Shown piece after piece: positions 1-7,048 of a stretch of 11,351 bases of DNA; position 1 is the first letter of the stretch; every line of letters begins with the position of its first letter. Position numbers and translations under genes: made by a program. Source of the stretch: JBBUX01 sp037445775 (GTDB taxonomy: Bacteria; Actinomycetota; Coriobacteriia; Anaerosomatales; PHET01). The DNA is taken from assembly GCA_037445775.1 (NCBI GenBank), contig JBBIJX010000055.1, forward strand, positions 1-11,351, in the 5' to 3' direction. The notes under the pieces are model-generated. The model ran no database searches. It worked only from the letters and a program-made list of their open reading frames with translations, and was not told the origin of the DNA.

Positions 1-7
1 TCTGGTC

Positions 8-1123
8 ATGAGCACACTCCGTCTCAACGCCGCCGCCATCGCCGCGAACACGTTGCCGGTTGGTGTCCGATCGCCCGGAATCGCCGACCTGATCTCGGAC
101 CTCGAGTCGCGCCCGGTCGTGGTGACCCGTCGAGACGTGCTCAAAGCTGCGGGCGTTGTGGCGACGGTGGCGACGGGAGCTCTCTCGATCAAGTCCCTGC
201 AACCCATCGAGTCGCCCGAGGCCGGCGCCACCGCACGCGCGGCTTGGCTGCGTGCCGGTTCGCACCGTACCGTCCTCGACCCGGCGCTCTTCTCGGGCTC
301 GCCTCGCCTCACCGTGTCGGAGAACGGGCAGTGGGCCGCGGCGCTCTCGGGCGCCCGCTTCCCGGGCACTACGGTGCCGGCGGACGTGAGCGCGATCATC
401 TCCGGCGCAGGGGCGAGGGCCCGGGTGCGCCTCACGCACGTGCTCGGCGACTTCCGCACCGAGGTAGGGCTCTCCGACTGGCTCGCCGGACGCGCCGAAG
501 CGGCGTCCACCGTCGGGCTCGCCGGCACGAGCCTCGACCTGGGTGAAGGCGTGGTGCTCGAGTTCGCCGGACGCGCTGTCGCGACGCTCGCGTCTGACTG
601 GTCGTACCGCATCGCGGCTCCCGGTGGGATTACGCTCGCGATCGCGGACTCGCGTCTCGTCGCGGACGCGGTGACGATCGCGCTCGCGGGCGCGGCGCCC
701 ACCTTGCTCTCGCGCCGCGTCGCGCGGCGCACGCTGGTGACTCTGGAGTCCGGCGCCGCCCGCTGGAGCATCCCCGCTCCCCTCGCGACGGCGCGCGGAG
801 CCGTCGAGTTGCCGGACGGACTCTTCGACTCACTCACCCTCGAGGCCGCCGAGACGCGCGCGGGTGTCGCGTACCGCGCTTTCGTCGCGCAGTCCGCCCC
901 GGGGGCGACCGCGACGTACGTACCTCGGGGAAAGGCAGCCGCTCACGGTGCGCTGCCGCTGCGCCTGACCGACGTTCGCTACGCCGGGCTGCTGGACGGC
1001 GGTGGGGACGTCCACCTCGCCGCGCGTTTCGCCGATGCTGCCGCTGCGCCTGACCGACGTTCGCTACGCCGGGCTGCTGGACGGCGGTGGGGACGTCCAC
1101 CTCGCCGCGCGTTTCGCCGATGA
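8..1123 (+). CDS. Gene A segment 1: N-terminal region with Tat-type signal
   Basis: This is the N-terminal part of giant gene A, 371 codons as written. Residues 40-46 read TRRDVLK, close to the twin-arginine consensus S/T-R-R-x-F-L-K with Val for Phe. A hydrophobic stretch follows (about 47-61), then an ATARA segment (74-78) that could hold a cleavage site, so the product is probably exported folded through Tat. The 40-residue stretch before the arginines is long; in-frame GTGs at 119 and 122 would give a conventional short n-region but have no convincing ribosome site. Only seven bases lie upstream of the ATG, so the start cannot be decided. The rest is Ala/Gly/Val-rich alternating hydrophobic sequence suggesting beta structure, with no catalytic motif. 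After the first copy of the 85-bp duplication the frame is wrong, and the last roughly 29 residues before the TGA at 1121-1123 are not native. Confidence 0.7.
   Translation: MSTLRLNAAAIAANTLPVGVRSPGIADLISDLESRPVVVTRRDVLKAAGVVATVATGALSIKSLQPIESPEAGATARAAWLRAGSHRTVLDPALFSGSPRLTVSENGQWAAALSGARFPGTTVPADVSAIISGAGARARVRLTHVLGDFRTEVGLSDWLAGRAEAASTVGLAGTSLDLGEGVVLEFAGRAVATLASDWSYRIAAPGGITLAIADSRLVADAVTIALAGAAPTLLSRRVARRTLVTLESGAARWSIPAPLATARGAVELPDGLFDSLTLEAAETRAGVAYRAFVAQSAPGATATYVPRGKAAAHGALPLRLTDVRYAGLLDGGGDVHLAARFADAAAAPDRRSLRRAAGRRWGRPPRRAFRR
952..1121 (+). repeat. Exact 85-bp tandem duplication, frame-breaking
   Basis: Bases 952-1036 are repeated identically at 1037-1121 with no spacer; one further base (G1122) also matches, then the copies diverge. 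85 is 1 modulo 3, matching the frame step between segments 1 and 2 of gene A. Removing either copy joins them without a stop. Confidence 0.95.
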
Positions 1124-3161
1124 GGCCGTGTGGATGGCGCAGGCGGGCAGGGCGCTCCTTGTGGGCGGTGCCGCGTGGGCGCCGCCGTTCGAACTGAAGC
1201 GCGAAGGCGGGCGCGTGTCGCTGAGCGCCCGCCCGGCGCTGCACGCCATCTCGCCGCCGTTCGAGGGTGCGCTCGCGTCGCCGCTCACATTCGCCGACGG
1301 GGTGAACGCGCTGCTCAACCTCGGCGATGCGGCGACCGGCGGGGGAATGTCGGCGAGCGCGCTCGTGCCCGGCCCGATCATCGGCCCGATCATCGACGTC
1401 CCCATCGGGCCAATCGTCCAGCCCATCGAGTTGCCGAGCGGCACCTCGCTCACGGTGGTGCGACCCGATGACATGCTCACGCTCCGGTTCGAGTTCTACA
1501 ACATGTCGCTCGTCAGCGACGCGCAGGGCACGCGCCTCGTGCGGCAGAGCTCGCGGCTTGTGCCCCACATGACCGTGCGCTTCCCGGCGCAGCACGTACT
1601 CGAGCAGGCGATCCTCGACCCGCAGTCCGTCGCCGCTCAGCTGAAGACGCCGCTCAAGGCGTACCTGTCGGAGGAGTCCCGGCTTTCTTTCCGGGTGTCC
1701 GACGCTCGCATCGAGTCCCGGCTTTCTTTCCGGGTGTCCGACGCTCGCATCAACACGGGTATCGCCTACAGCCTCGCAGGGCTGCTGGACTGGTCGGGTT
1801 TCTCGCACCGCGTCGTCCCGGCAGCACAGCGCATCACTTCAGGCACGGACCTGACGGCATCCATGCGGGAACCCCTGAAGGGCGACCCCGCTACCGGGGT
1901 CGTGCCCGAGACGTCACTCGAGCTGCCGTGGGGTCTCATCCTCTCGCCTTACGAGGAGGAGTGGTGGTCGCACCGCAAGGCCGCGTTCACCAGAGGGGGC
2001 CGAACGGAACTGTGGCACACGAGGCTTCGCGGCGGCTTCTTGCCCGGCGCGTTCGCGAGCGCGGCAGCGGCGACCGAGGCGGCCGCTATCAGCCCCATCT
2101 TCACGACGCCCGTGCTCAACACGGGCACGCTCGTGAACGTGCTCAACCCCGGCAACCTGGTCGGTATCATCGACCCCGGCCAGCTCACGCCGGGGCTGTT
2201 CGTGCGCGAGACGAGTCCCACTCTGCGCGCCGTGTGGGGCCGCTTCTACGCAAACCGCCTCGCCCAGCCCAACGCGACAGCGCTCGCTCCGCCCACAGCG
2301 GGACTCTTCCGCAACAGCTTCACGGATGGTGTGATTCCCGACCCGATGCCGAGTGGTTCGGACGTGGGCGGCATCGGCAACCGCTGGAGCGTCATCGACC
2401 TCTCCGGCCGCTTCCGCCGGGAGCCCGTCGGTGTCAACCGTCTCATGCTGACTTCGCTCGGCGCGTGGCTCGATTCGAGCGGCAAGTGGGACATCGCGGC
2501 GGTCAGGGCTGCCGGTATGCCGGTATTTGGCAACGTCACGCAGTGGGACCATCGCGCGACGATGGGGCGCGACCAGTACGTGAAGGTGGTCAAGATCGGG
2601 CGAATCTTCCCGTTCGGCCATCGCGCGGTCCAGATCACCATCACAGAGCGGCGCGTCGACCCGGCCACGGGGCTGGCGTTCCTCGGGCAGAAGGCGTTCA
2701 TCGAGATCAAGGAGCCCACGAGGTCGTACGCGCAGGAGGGCACGCTCCTCAAGCGGCGGATGCCGTTCAAGTCCGTCACCTTCAAGACGCTGTCCACCCC
2801 GCAGATCGAGGCGCGCCCGGTCGCCGGCGAGGACGGTGCTTGGCATCTCGGTCTCTCACGGGTACTGGATCAAGTCCGTCGACACCGGGTCCGACTTCCT
2901 CTTCAAGATGCAGGCCGTCGACTGGGACGGCGTGACGCAGACCTTCGAGATGCCGCTCATCTTCGTCCACGACAATTGGGCGTCGAACTACGCGCCTACG
3001 TTCACGCCGAACAACGACGCCGCCCGCCCGGTGCTCGAGTCGTGCGCCAACGCGATCCGCACCGTGAACGTGCAGTTCAAGAGCCAGCCGGTCGCGTTCG
3101 CGAGGACGGCGGCCTCCTCGGACGCGGCACGTGTCATGCCCACCAATTGGATCCGCTTTGA
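1002..3161 (+). CDS. Gene A segment 2: central region, beta-rich, unknown function
   Basis: This is the second open segment of giant gene A. The GTG at 1002 lies inside the first copy of the 85-bp duplication and is not a real start; an ATG at 1035 is another accidental option. From the second copy onward it reads in the native frame. It carries LTVVRPDDMLTLRFEFYNM, then SRLVPHMTVRFPAQHVLEQ, an exactly doubled 13-residue stretch (from 1674), ELPWGLILSP, RTELWHTRL, LTSLGAWLDSSGKWD, QWDHRATMGRDQYV and FPFGHRAVQITITERR. These motifs recur, as I remember them, in large uncharacterised proteins; I cannot name a domain. A low-complexity GPIIGPII run comes from a 12-bp direct repeat at 1371-1394. 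The native frame ends near 2844; about 105 residues after that, to the stop at 3161, are out of frame and should be ignored. Confidence 0.7.
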   Translation: MGTSTSPRVSPMLPLRLTDVRYAGLLDGGGDVHLAARFADEAVWMAQAGRALLVGGAAWAPPFELKREGGRVSLSARPALHAISPPFEGALASPLTFADGVNALLNLGDAATGGGMSASALVPGPIIGPIIDVPIGPIVQPIELPSGTSLTVVRPDDMLTLRFEFYNMSLVSDAQGTRLVRQSSRLVPHMTVRFPAQHVLEQAILDPQSVAAQLKTPLKAYLSEESRLSFRVSDARIESRLSFRVSDARINTGIAYSLAGLLDWSGFSHRVVPAAQRITSGTDLTASMREPLKGDPATGVVPETSLELPWGLILSPYEEEWWSHRKAAFTRGGRTELWHTRLRGGFLPGAFASAAAATEAAAISPIFTTPVLNTGTLVNVLNPGNLVGIIDPGQLTPGLFVRETSPTLRAVWGRFYANRLAQPNATALAPPTAGLFRNSFTDGVIPDPMPSGSDVGGIGNRWSVIDLSGRFRREPVGVNRLMLTSLGAWLDSSGKWDIAAVRAAGMPVFGNVTQWDHRATMGRDQYVKVVKIGRIFPFGHRAVQITITERRVDPATGLAFLGQKAFIEIKEPTRSYAQEGTLLKRRMPFKSVTFKTLSTPQIEARPVAGEDGAWHLGLSRVLDQVRRHRVRLPLQDAGRRLGRRDADLRDAAHLRPRQLGVELRAYVHAEQRRRPPGARVVRQRDPHRERAVQEPAGRVREDGGLLGRGTCHAHQLDPL
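1371..1394 (+). repeat. 12-bp direct repeat encoding GPIIGPII
   Basis: GGCCCGATCATC occurs twice in tandem, in frame, within a low-complexity Gly/Pro/Ile stretch of gene A. It is short enough to be ordinary protein-level repetition and I do not class it with the longer duplications. Confidence 0.6.
1674..1751 (+). repeat. Exact 39-bp tandem duplication, in frame
   Basis: Bases 1674-1712 recur exactly at 1713-1751. The unit is 13 codons, so the protein carries ESRLSFRVSDARI twice in a row and the frame is kept. Flanking bases do not match, so there is no terminal microhomology. Confidence 0.95.
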
Positions 3162-3954
3162 CGCGCAGGTCTACGCTCCCGCCACGACCGTGGGCGACCC
3201 GCGCTTCGAGCCTTTCATGTTCCAGGCGAACGTGCGGCTCGACGCGGTCGAGGAGCTCACGGGCCAGAACGCCGGCACCACGATTCGCATCGCGGAGATT
3301 TACCAGAACCTAGGCTACGGCGGCGGCAACGCCGCGGGCAGGGTCTTCGCTGAGATCGTGTCCGCGCCCACCGTCGGCTTCCCTGCCGCGATCACCGGCG
3401 CGCTCGCCACGCCGGTCCCGAAGTTCACCGGGATCAGTGCCGTCAAGGGCACGTTCGGCAGCGACCTGGCCCAGTTCGGGGCAGGCACCTACAGCCCGAG
3501 CCAGTTCTTCGACGCGCTCAACGCGAAGATCCTGGGCGGCGTGAAGCTCATCGACATCCTTGGTGCGGCGCTCGGCTTGAACGAGATGCCCGTCTTCGAG
3601 AAGGTCAAGGACGCGCTCGACTCCAAGACTCTCGTCGTCCGCTATGCGTGGGAGACCCGGGTCACGAAAGATGCGCTGATCTTCCTGCCGCAGCCCGGCT
3701 GCAAGCTCAAACTCTCGGCCGAGGTACGCAAGAGTCTCGAGGACACCGCTTCGCCGCCGAGCTTCAAGGTCACAGGCGAGCTTGGGTCGTTCAAGCTGCA
3801 CTTGGTCAAAGGCGTCTTTGACGCGGTGATCCTGACGTTCACGAAGATCACCTTCGTGTCGGAAAACGGCGGCGCGCCGAAGGTGGACCCGCAGATCTCC
3901 GCGCGCCGAAGGTGGACCCGCAGATCTCCAACGTCGAGTTCGGTGGCGACCTGA
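2836..3954 (+). CDS. Gene A segment 3: central to C-terminal region, unknown function
   Basis: This is the third open segment of giant gene A, entered by a one-base frame change near 2844. The GTG at 2836 is an accidental start. Native sequence begins about ISVSHGYWIKSVDTGSDFLF and continues through PLIFVHDNWASNYAP, FEPFMFQANVRLDAVEEL and AKILGGVKLIDILGAALGL. The composition (alternating hydrophobic residues, Gly/Asn/Pro turns) suggests extended beta structure with a few short helices; I see no nucleotide-binding, protease or hydrolase motif. The native frame leaves this segment in the 29-bp tandem duplication at 3872-3929, so the last residues before the TGA at 3952-3954, an Arg/Ser-rich stretch, are out of frame. 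Function unknown. Confidence 0.7.
   Translation: MLGISVSHGYWIKSVDTGSDFLFKMQAVDWDGVTQTFEMPLIFVHDNWASNYAPTFTPNNDAARPVLESCANAIRTVNVQFKSQPVAFARTAASSDAARVMPTNWIRFDAQVYAPATTVGDPRFEPFMFQANVRLDAVEELTGQNAGTTIRIAEIYQNLGYGGGNAAGRVFAEIVSAPTVGFPAAITGALATPVPKFTGISAVKGTFGSDLAQFGAGTYSPSQFFDALNAKILGGVKLIDILGAALGLNEMPVFEKVKDALDSKTLVVRYAWETRVTKDALIFLPQPGCKLKLSAEVRKSLEDTASPPSFKVTGELGSFKLHLVKGVFDAVILTFTKITFVSENGGAPKVDPQISARRRWTRRSPTSSSVAT
3872..3929 (+). repeat. Exact 29-bp tandem duplication, frame-breaking
   Basis: Bases 3872-3900 recur exactly at 3901-3929 with no spacer and no matching base beyond either end. 29 is 2 modulo 3, matching the frame step between segments 3 and 4. Deleting one copy gives continuous sequence GAPKVDPQISNVEFGGDLKY. 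Confidence 0.95.
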
Positions 3955-4769
3955 AGTACCTCGCCAAGCTCGCCGAGTACCTCGGGGCGCTGGGCGGAGC
4001 CGGATCGGGCTCGTCGCTCGCGGCGCGGGCGCCTGACGGGCTGTCGCGTTCGGCGGCAACGCTCGTCGACGCCGGCCCGCTCAAGATCGATGTGACCGGC
4101 GAGGGCATCAAGGCGTCGCTAACCATCGCGATCCCGGACCTGACCATCGGTGTGTTCAGCCTCAAGAACATGTCGTTCTACGCGGCCCTGATGCTCCCGT
4201 TCAACGGCAGCCCGGTCACGCTCGACTTCGCGTTCTGCTCCCGCGAGTCCCCGTTCGAGCTGCTCGTGATGGGCTTCGGCGGCGGCGGCTACGTCCTCAT
4301 GACGTTCGACCCCGCCGGTATGAAGGCGCTCGAGATCAGCCTCGAGTTCGGTGCGGGCATGTCGTTCTCCATTGGCGGCATCGCGTCGGGCTCCGTCGAG
4401 ATCAAGGGCGGCCTGTCCGTTCGCTATGAGCGCCTGGATGTGGGCGAGAAGCTCGACTTCGTGGTGTTCATCCGTATCCACGGCTCGCTCAAGATCATGG
4501 GCATTGTCCGAGTTACCCTCACGTTCTACCTCGAGCTCCGGTATCAGACGTTCCCGAAGAAATCGAACCCGGCCATCAAGGGCGACAAGCTCACGGGTAC
4601 CGCGACGCTCACCATCGAGATCGAGATCCTGTTCTTCACCATCCCGGTGAAACTCAGCGTCACGAAGGAGCTTGCGGGCGACGACCCGCGCTTCGGGGAC
4701 GCGATGCCGCTCCAGGCGGACTGGGACGCGTACTGCGAAGCCTTCGCACCGGCGCAGTTGGGGGCGTGA
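3912..4769 (+). CDS. Gene A segment 4: C-terminal beta-rich region, unknown function
   Basis: This is the C-terminal part of giant gene A, native from the second copy of the 29-bp duplication onward; the GTG at 3912 inside that copy is not a real start. It contains FCSRESPFELLVMGFGGGG, LEFGAGMSFSIGGIASGSV and a string of amphipathic strands with alternating hydrophobic residues (GTATLTIEIEILFFTIPVKL). It closes with DPRFGDAMPLQADWDAYCEAFA-type sequence. The strand-rich Gly pattern looks like a beta-barrel or beta-sheet repeat fold, which is inference from pattern only. No transmembrane anchor or sorting signal follows, so the protein is not obviously wall-anchored. The stop TGA at 4767-4769 overlaps the GTG start of gene B, implying translational coupling. 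The motif set matches what I recall of uncharacterised giant proteins. Confidence 0.72.
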   Translation: MDPQISNVEFGGDLKYLAKLAEYLGALGGAGSGSSLAARAPDGLSRSAATLVDAGPLKIDVTGEGIKASLTIAIPDLTIGVFSLKNMSFYAALMLPFNGSPVTLDFAFCSRESPFELLVMGFGGGGYVLMTFDPAGMKALEISLEFGAGMSFSIGGIASGSVEIKGGLSVRYERLDVGEKLDFVVFIRIHGSLKIMGIVRVTLTFYLELRYQTFPKKSNPAIKGDKLTGTATLTIEIEILFFTIPVKLSVTKELAGDDPRFGDAMPLQADWDAYCEAFAPAQLGA

Positions 4770-7048
4770 TCGACGTGGCCAGGACTCAGACACTCATGTG
4801 GACCGCGCTGCCGAACGGCTTCACGAAACCGGACGCCCGTGGCAACCAGAAGCTCAAGCTGTCCGTATTCCTGTCACCGCGCCTTGAGACCACGGCGCCC
4901 ATGGGTACCCTCGGCGAGTTTCCGGACTTCGAGCATCCGAGCGACGCGGGCGTGAACTGGGCGGCGACCGTGAACGGGCTGTCGTTCAAGGTCGAGACGT
5001 CGACCGCCGAGACGCCGGCGACGCGGGCGATCTACGATGCGGCCGTCACGAGTGCGGATGCCGAACCGGCGCTCTGGGACTCGTTCTTCGGCCCGTCCAT
5101 GCCCATCAAGCAGTTCCGTTTCCATGACTTCTCAGGCGCAACGATGCGCACGTTCGGCACGACGAGCGTCTTCTCGACGCTCAAGCAGCAGTACCTCGGT
5201 GTGGCCGCGACACCCGCGCTTGCGTTCAGGGCGCCCACGATCGCGAAGCTGGTGCAGCTCCCCGGTGTCACGAAGCCGCCGCTGCTCAGCATCCTGCCCA
5301 CGCCCATCCTGCAGACGAACCCCATCGTCGCACTCGCCACGACTCCGGCCGTCACGCCCACGATCACCCGCAACGCCGCCTACACCGCTTTCGAGGCGTT
5401 CCACCGGCCCTACGTCGTACCCGATACCTTCAAGGCGCCCGCGGTGCCCGAGATGGACTTCCACCGCGCGGTGTCGGCGCTCGGGAGCTACCCCGCGCTT
5501 ATGCGCAGGCTCGGCTTCATCGTCGATATCGAGGTCCCGTTCACCGCAGCGATGGCGCGCGCGAGCCGCATCCGCATCCTGCCGGTCTGGCCCGGCGCGC
5601 GCGCGAGCAAGGTGTCATACGCCGCGGCGGACGGCCAGCAGGTCACGCACAGGGATGCATCGCCGTGGACCGCGTACGTCCTGGGGCGCACGCTGACGCT
5701 TCCGCAGCGGGTCACCAAGTTCATGACCGCGTCGCGTGACCAGCAGGTTCGCGACGGCTACCTCGTGGCGCGCTCGATCACGAACCCGTCGTCGGACCCG
5801 GTCAAGCTCTACAACGTCGACATCGACCTGGCCGCATCGCGCCTCGTCAACACCGCCGTCAATGCGGCGGAGATCGTGAACCAGCAGGTGGTGGCGCAGG
5901 TTGGCGCATCTGCGGTCAAGAAGGGACAGGTGACGGCGTCACAGGTCACGTCGGCGGCCGAGACCGAGTCGATGACGCTGCCGGCGCTCGGACAGCCGGT
6001 GATCCGCATGGCGGTGGGCGGATTGGCCGACCGCGTCAAGGCGCAGATGACGCGGGCCTCGCAGATGAACGCGCGCCTCATCGCCGAACAGGAGGAGCAG
6101 ACCATCAACTACTCCGAGGACGTGACGCGAGGCTACCGTATCGACGTCTGGGACAGTGTGACGCGCCGGTGGCACAGACTCTGCGGCCGCGTGGGCACTT
6201 ACGCGATCGGGACGACGCCCATCTCATGGAGCGGCAAGGCCACGATCACCGACGAAGGGTGGGTGCAGCTTGGCGGCGTGTCGAAGCCCGAGGACGTGAA
6301 CACGGAAACACCTCCGGGCGAGATGCGCATCCACGAGAGTGTGTTTGACTGGGGCGGTTGGAGTCTCGCGGTCGAGCGTCCGGGCAACGCGCTCTCCGAG
6401 CCCGACGCAGACGGCGTCTCGACGCCGACGAAGACCTTCCGGGACCCGGATGGGGCGACCCGGCCGTTGGGCAGCTATCTGCACCCCAACCTGCCGCTCG
6501 ACGTGCGCTTCAAGGTGCCCGCAGGCGATCTGCCGCGGCTGCGGTTCGGCACGACGTACCGCTTCCGCGCTCGCGCCGTCGACCTCGCCGGCAACAGCGT
6601 TGCATTCTCGGCGGGTTCGGTGACCGCGGATCCGGGCGGCTCGGGCGACTCGAACCCGCTCGTCACGCGCGCGATCACGCACAAGCGCTTCGACCCCGTG
6701 AAGCCACCCATCGTCGTGCCGGTCGAGGACGCCAAGCCGGCCGAGTCGCCATACGTGGTCGTCGTACGGAGCTATCACGATCCCAAGACCGGACAGGTCG
6801 TCACCCAGAACGCCGCGCGACACATCATGCCCCCGCGCGTCGCGGTGAGCATGGCCGAGGCGTGCGGCGGGCTCGACCAGTCCTCCACCGGGCGCCCCAT
6901 GAACAAGGCGCTCTGGTCGGTACTCAAGGCCCGGGACGCCTCCGAGCCGCCCCAGAATCCGGACGGCAGCGCTAAACCTCAGGCCACGGTGGCATCCCCC
7001 GGCCCGGGACGCCTCCGAGCCGCCCCAGAATCCGGACGGCAGCGCTAA
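4766..7048 (+). CDS. Gene B segment 1: N-terminal half, Fn3-like segment near its end
   Basis: This is the N-terminal half of giant gene B. The start is GTG at 4766, overlapping the stop of gene A (GTGA). A second in-frame GTG at 4775 has GGGGG at 4759-4763 at usable Shine-Dalgarno spacing and may be the real start, three residues shorter. The N-terminus (MWTALPNGF, then KLSVFLSPRL) is hydrophilic and has no export signal. Residues about 570-625, with LRFGTTYRFRARAVDLAGNS, resemble the final strands of a fibronectin type III-like domain (Y-x-F/V-R-x-R-A-x-D-x-A-G-N). GYRIDVWDSVTRRWHRLCGR precedes it. The native frame ends in the 73-bp duplication; the last roughly 16 residues before the TAA at 7046-7048 are out of frame. 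No enzyme motif is visible. Confidence 0.75.
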   Translation: MIDVARTQTLMWTALPNGFTKPDARGNQKLKLSVFLSPRLETTAPMGTLGEFPDFEHPSDAGVNWAATVNGLSFKVETSTAETPATRAIYDAAVTSADAEPALWDSFFGPSMPIKQFRFHDFSGATMRTFGTTSVFSTLKQQYLGVAATPALAFRAPTIAKLVQLPGVTKPPLLSILPTPILQTNPIVALATTPAVTPTITRNAAYTAFEAFHRPYVVPDTFKAPAVPEMDFHRAVSALGSYPALMRRLGFIVDIEVPFTAAMARASRIRILPVWPGARASKVSYAAADGQQVTHRDASPWTAYVLGRTLTLPQRVTKFMTASRDQQVRDGYLVARSITNPSSDPVKLYNVDIDLAASRLVNTAVNAAEIVNQQVVAQVGASAVKKGQVTASQVTSAAETESMTLPALGQPVIRMAVGGLADRVKAQMTRASQMNARLIAEQEEQTINYSEDVTRGYRIDVWDSVTRRWHRLCGRVGTYAIGTTPISWSGKATITDEGWVQLGGVSKPEDVNTETPPGEMRIHESVFDWGGWSLAVERPGNALSEPDADGVSTPTKTFRDPDGATRPLGSYLHPNLPLDVRFKVPAGDLPRLRFGTTYRFRARAVDLAGNSVAFSAGSVTADPGGSGDSNPLVTRAITHKRFDPVKPPIVVPVEDAKPAESPYVVVVRSYHDPKTGQVVTQNAARHIMPPRVAVSMAEACGGLDQSSTGRPMNKALWSVLKARDASEPPQNPDGSAKPQATVASPGPGRLRAAPESGRQR

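Larger units (their letters stand above)
8..4769 (+). pseudogene. Gene A (composite): giant Tat-type exported protein of unknown function, frame-broken
   Basis: The four overlapping open segments over this span are one gene. Their frames step by +1, +1 and +2. These steps are cancelled exactly by removing one copy of an 85-bp duplication (952-1121), one base near 2844 and one copy of a 29-bp duplication (3872-3929). The result is 1548 codons plus stop without internal stops. Motifs then run in order: TRRDVLK plus a hydrophobic stretch (residues 40-61), RTELWHTRL (637-645), LTSLGAWLDSSGKWD (786-800), QWDHRATMGRDQYVKVVK (817-834), FPFGHRAVQITITER (839 on), a Gly-rich FGGGG segment (after 1371), LEFGAGMSFSIGG (1407 on) and C-terminal WDAYCEAFA (1534 on). 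I recognise this motif set, from memory only, in large uncharacterised bacterial proteins; no reaction or partner is known to me. The coding signal is undecayed, so recent disruption or assembly error is more likely than an old pseudogene. The frame is open to the window's left edge, so the true start could lie upstream. Confidence 0.8.

Noticed and set aside
2511..2526. 8-bp tandem repeat GCCGGTAT x2 as another frame-breaking duplication.
   Set aside because: The recognisable motifs on both sides (LTSLGAWLDSSGKWD and QWDHRATMGRD) are in the same frame with both copies present, so it is ordinary sequence.
834..2846. Long open frames on the minus strand opposite gene A (for example 834-1808 and 1914-2846).
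   Set aside because: They are Arg/Glu/His-rich mirror frames typical of GC-rich coding sequence, run through the duplications, and overlap plus-strand sequence with coherent motifs.
952..3954. Programmed ribosomal frameshifting joining the segments of gene A.
   Set aside because: The breaks coincide with exact duplications whose lengths account for the frame steps, and no slippery heptamer is evident. Frameshifting would still leave duplicated peptide segments.
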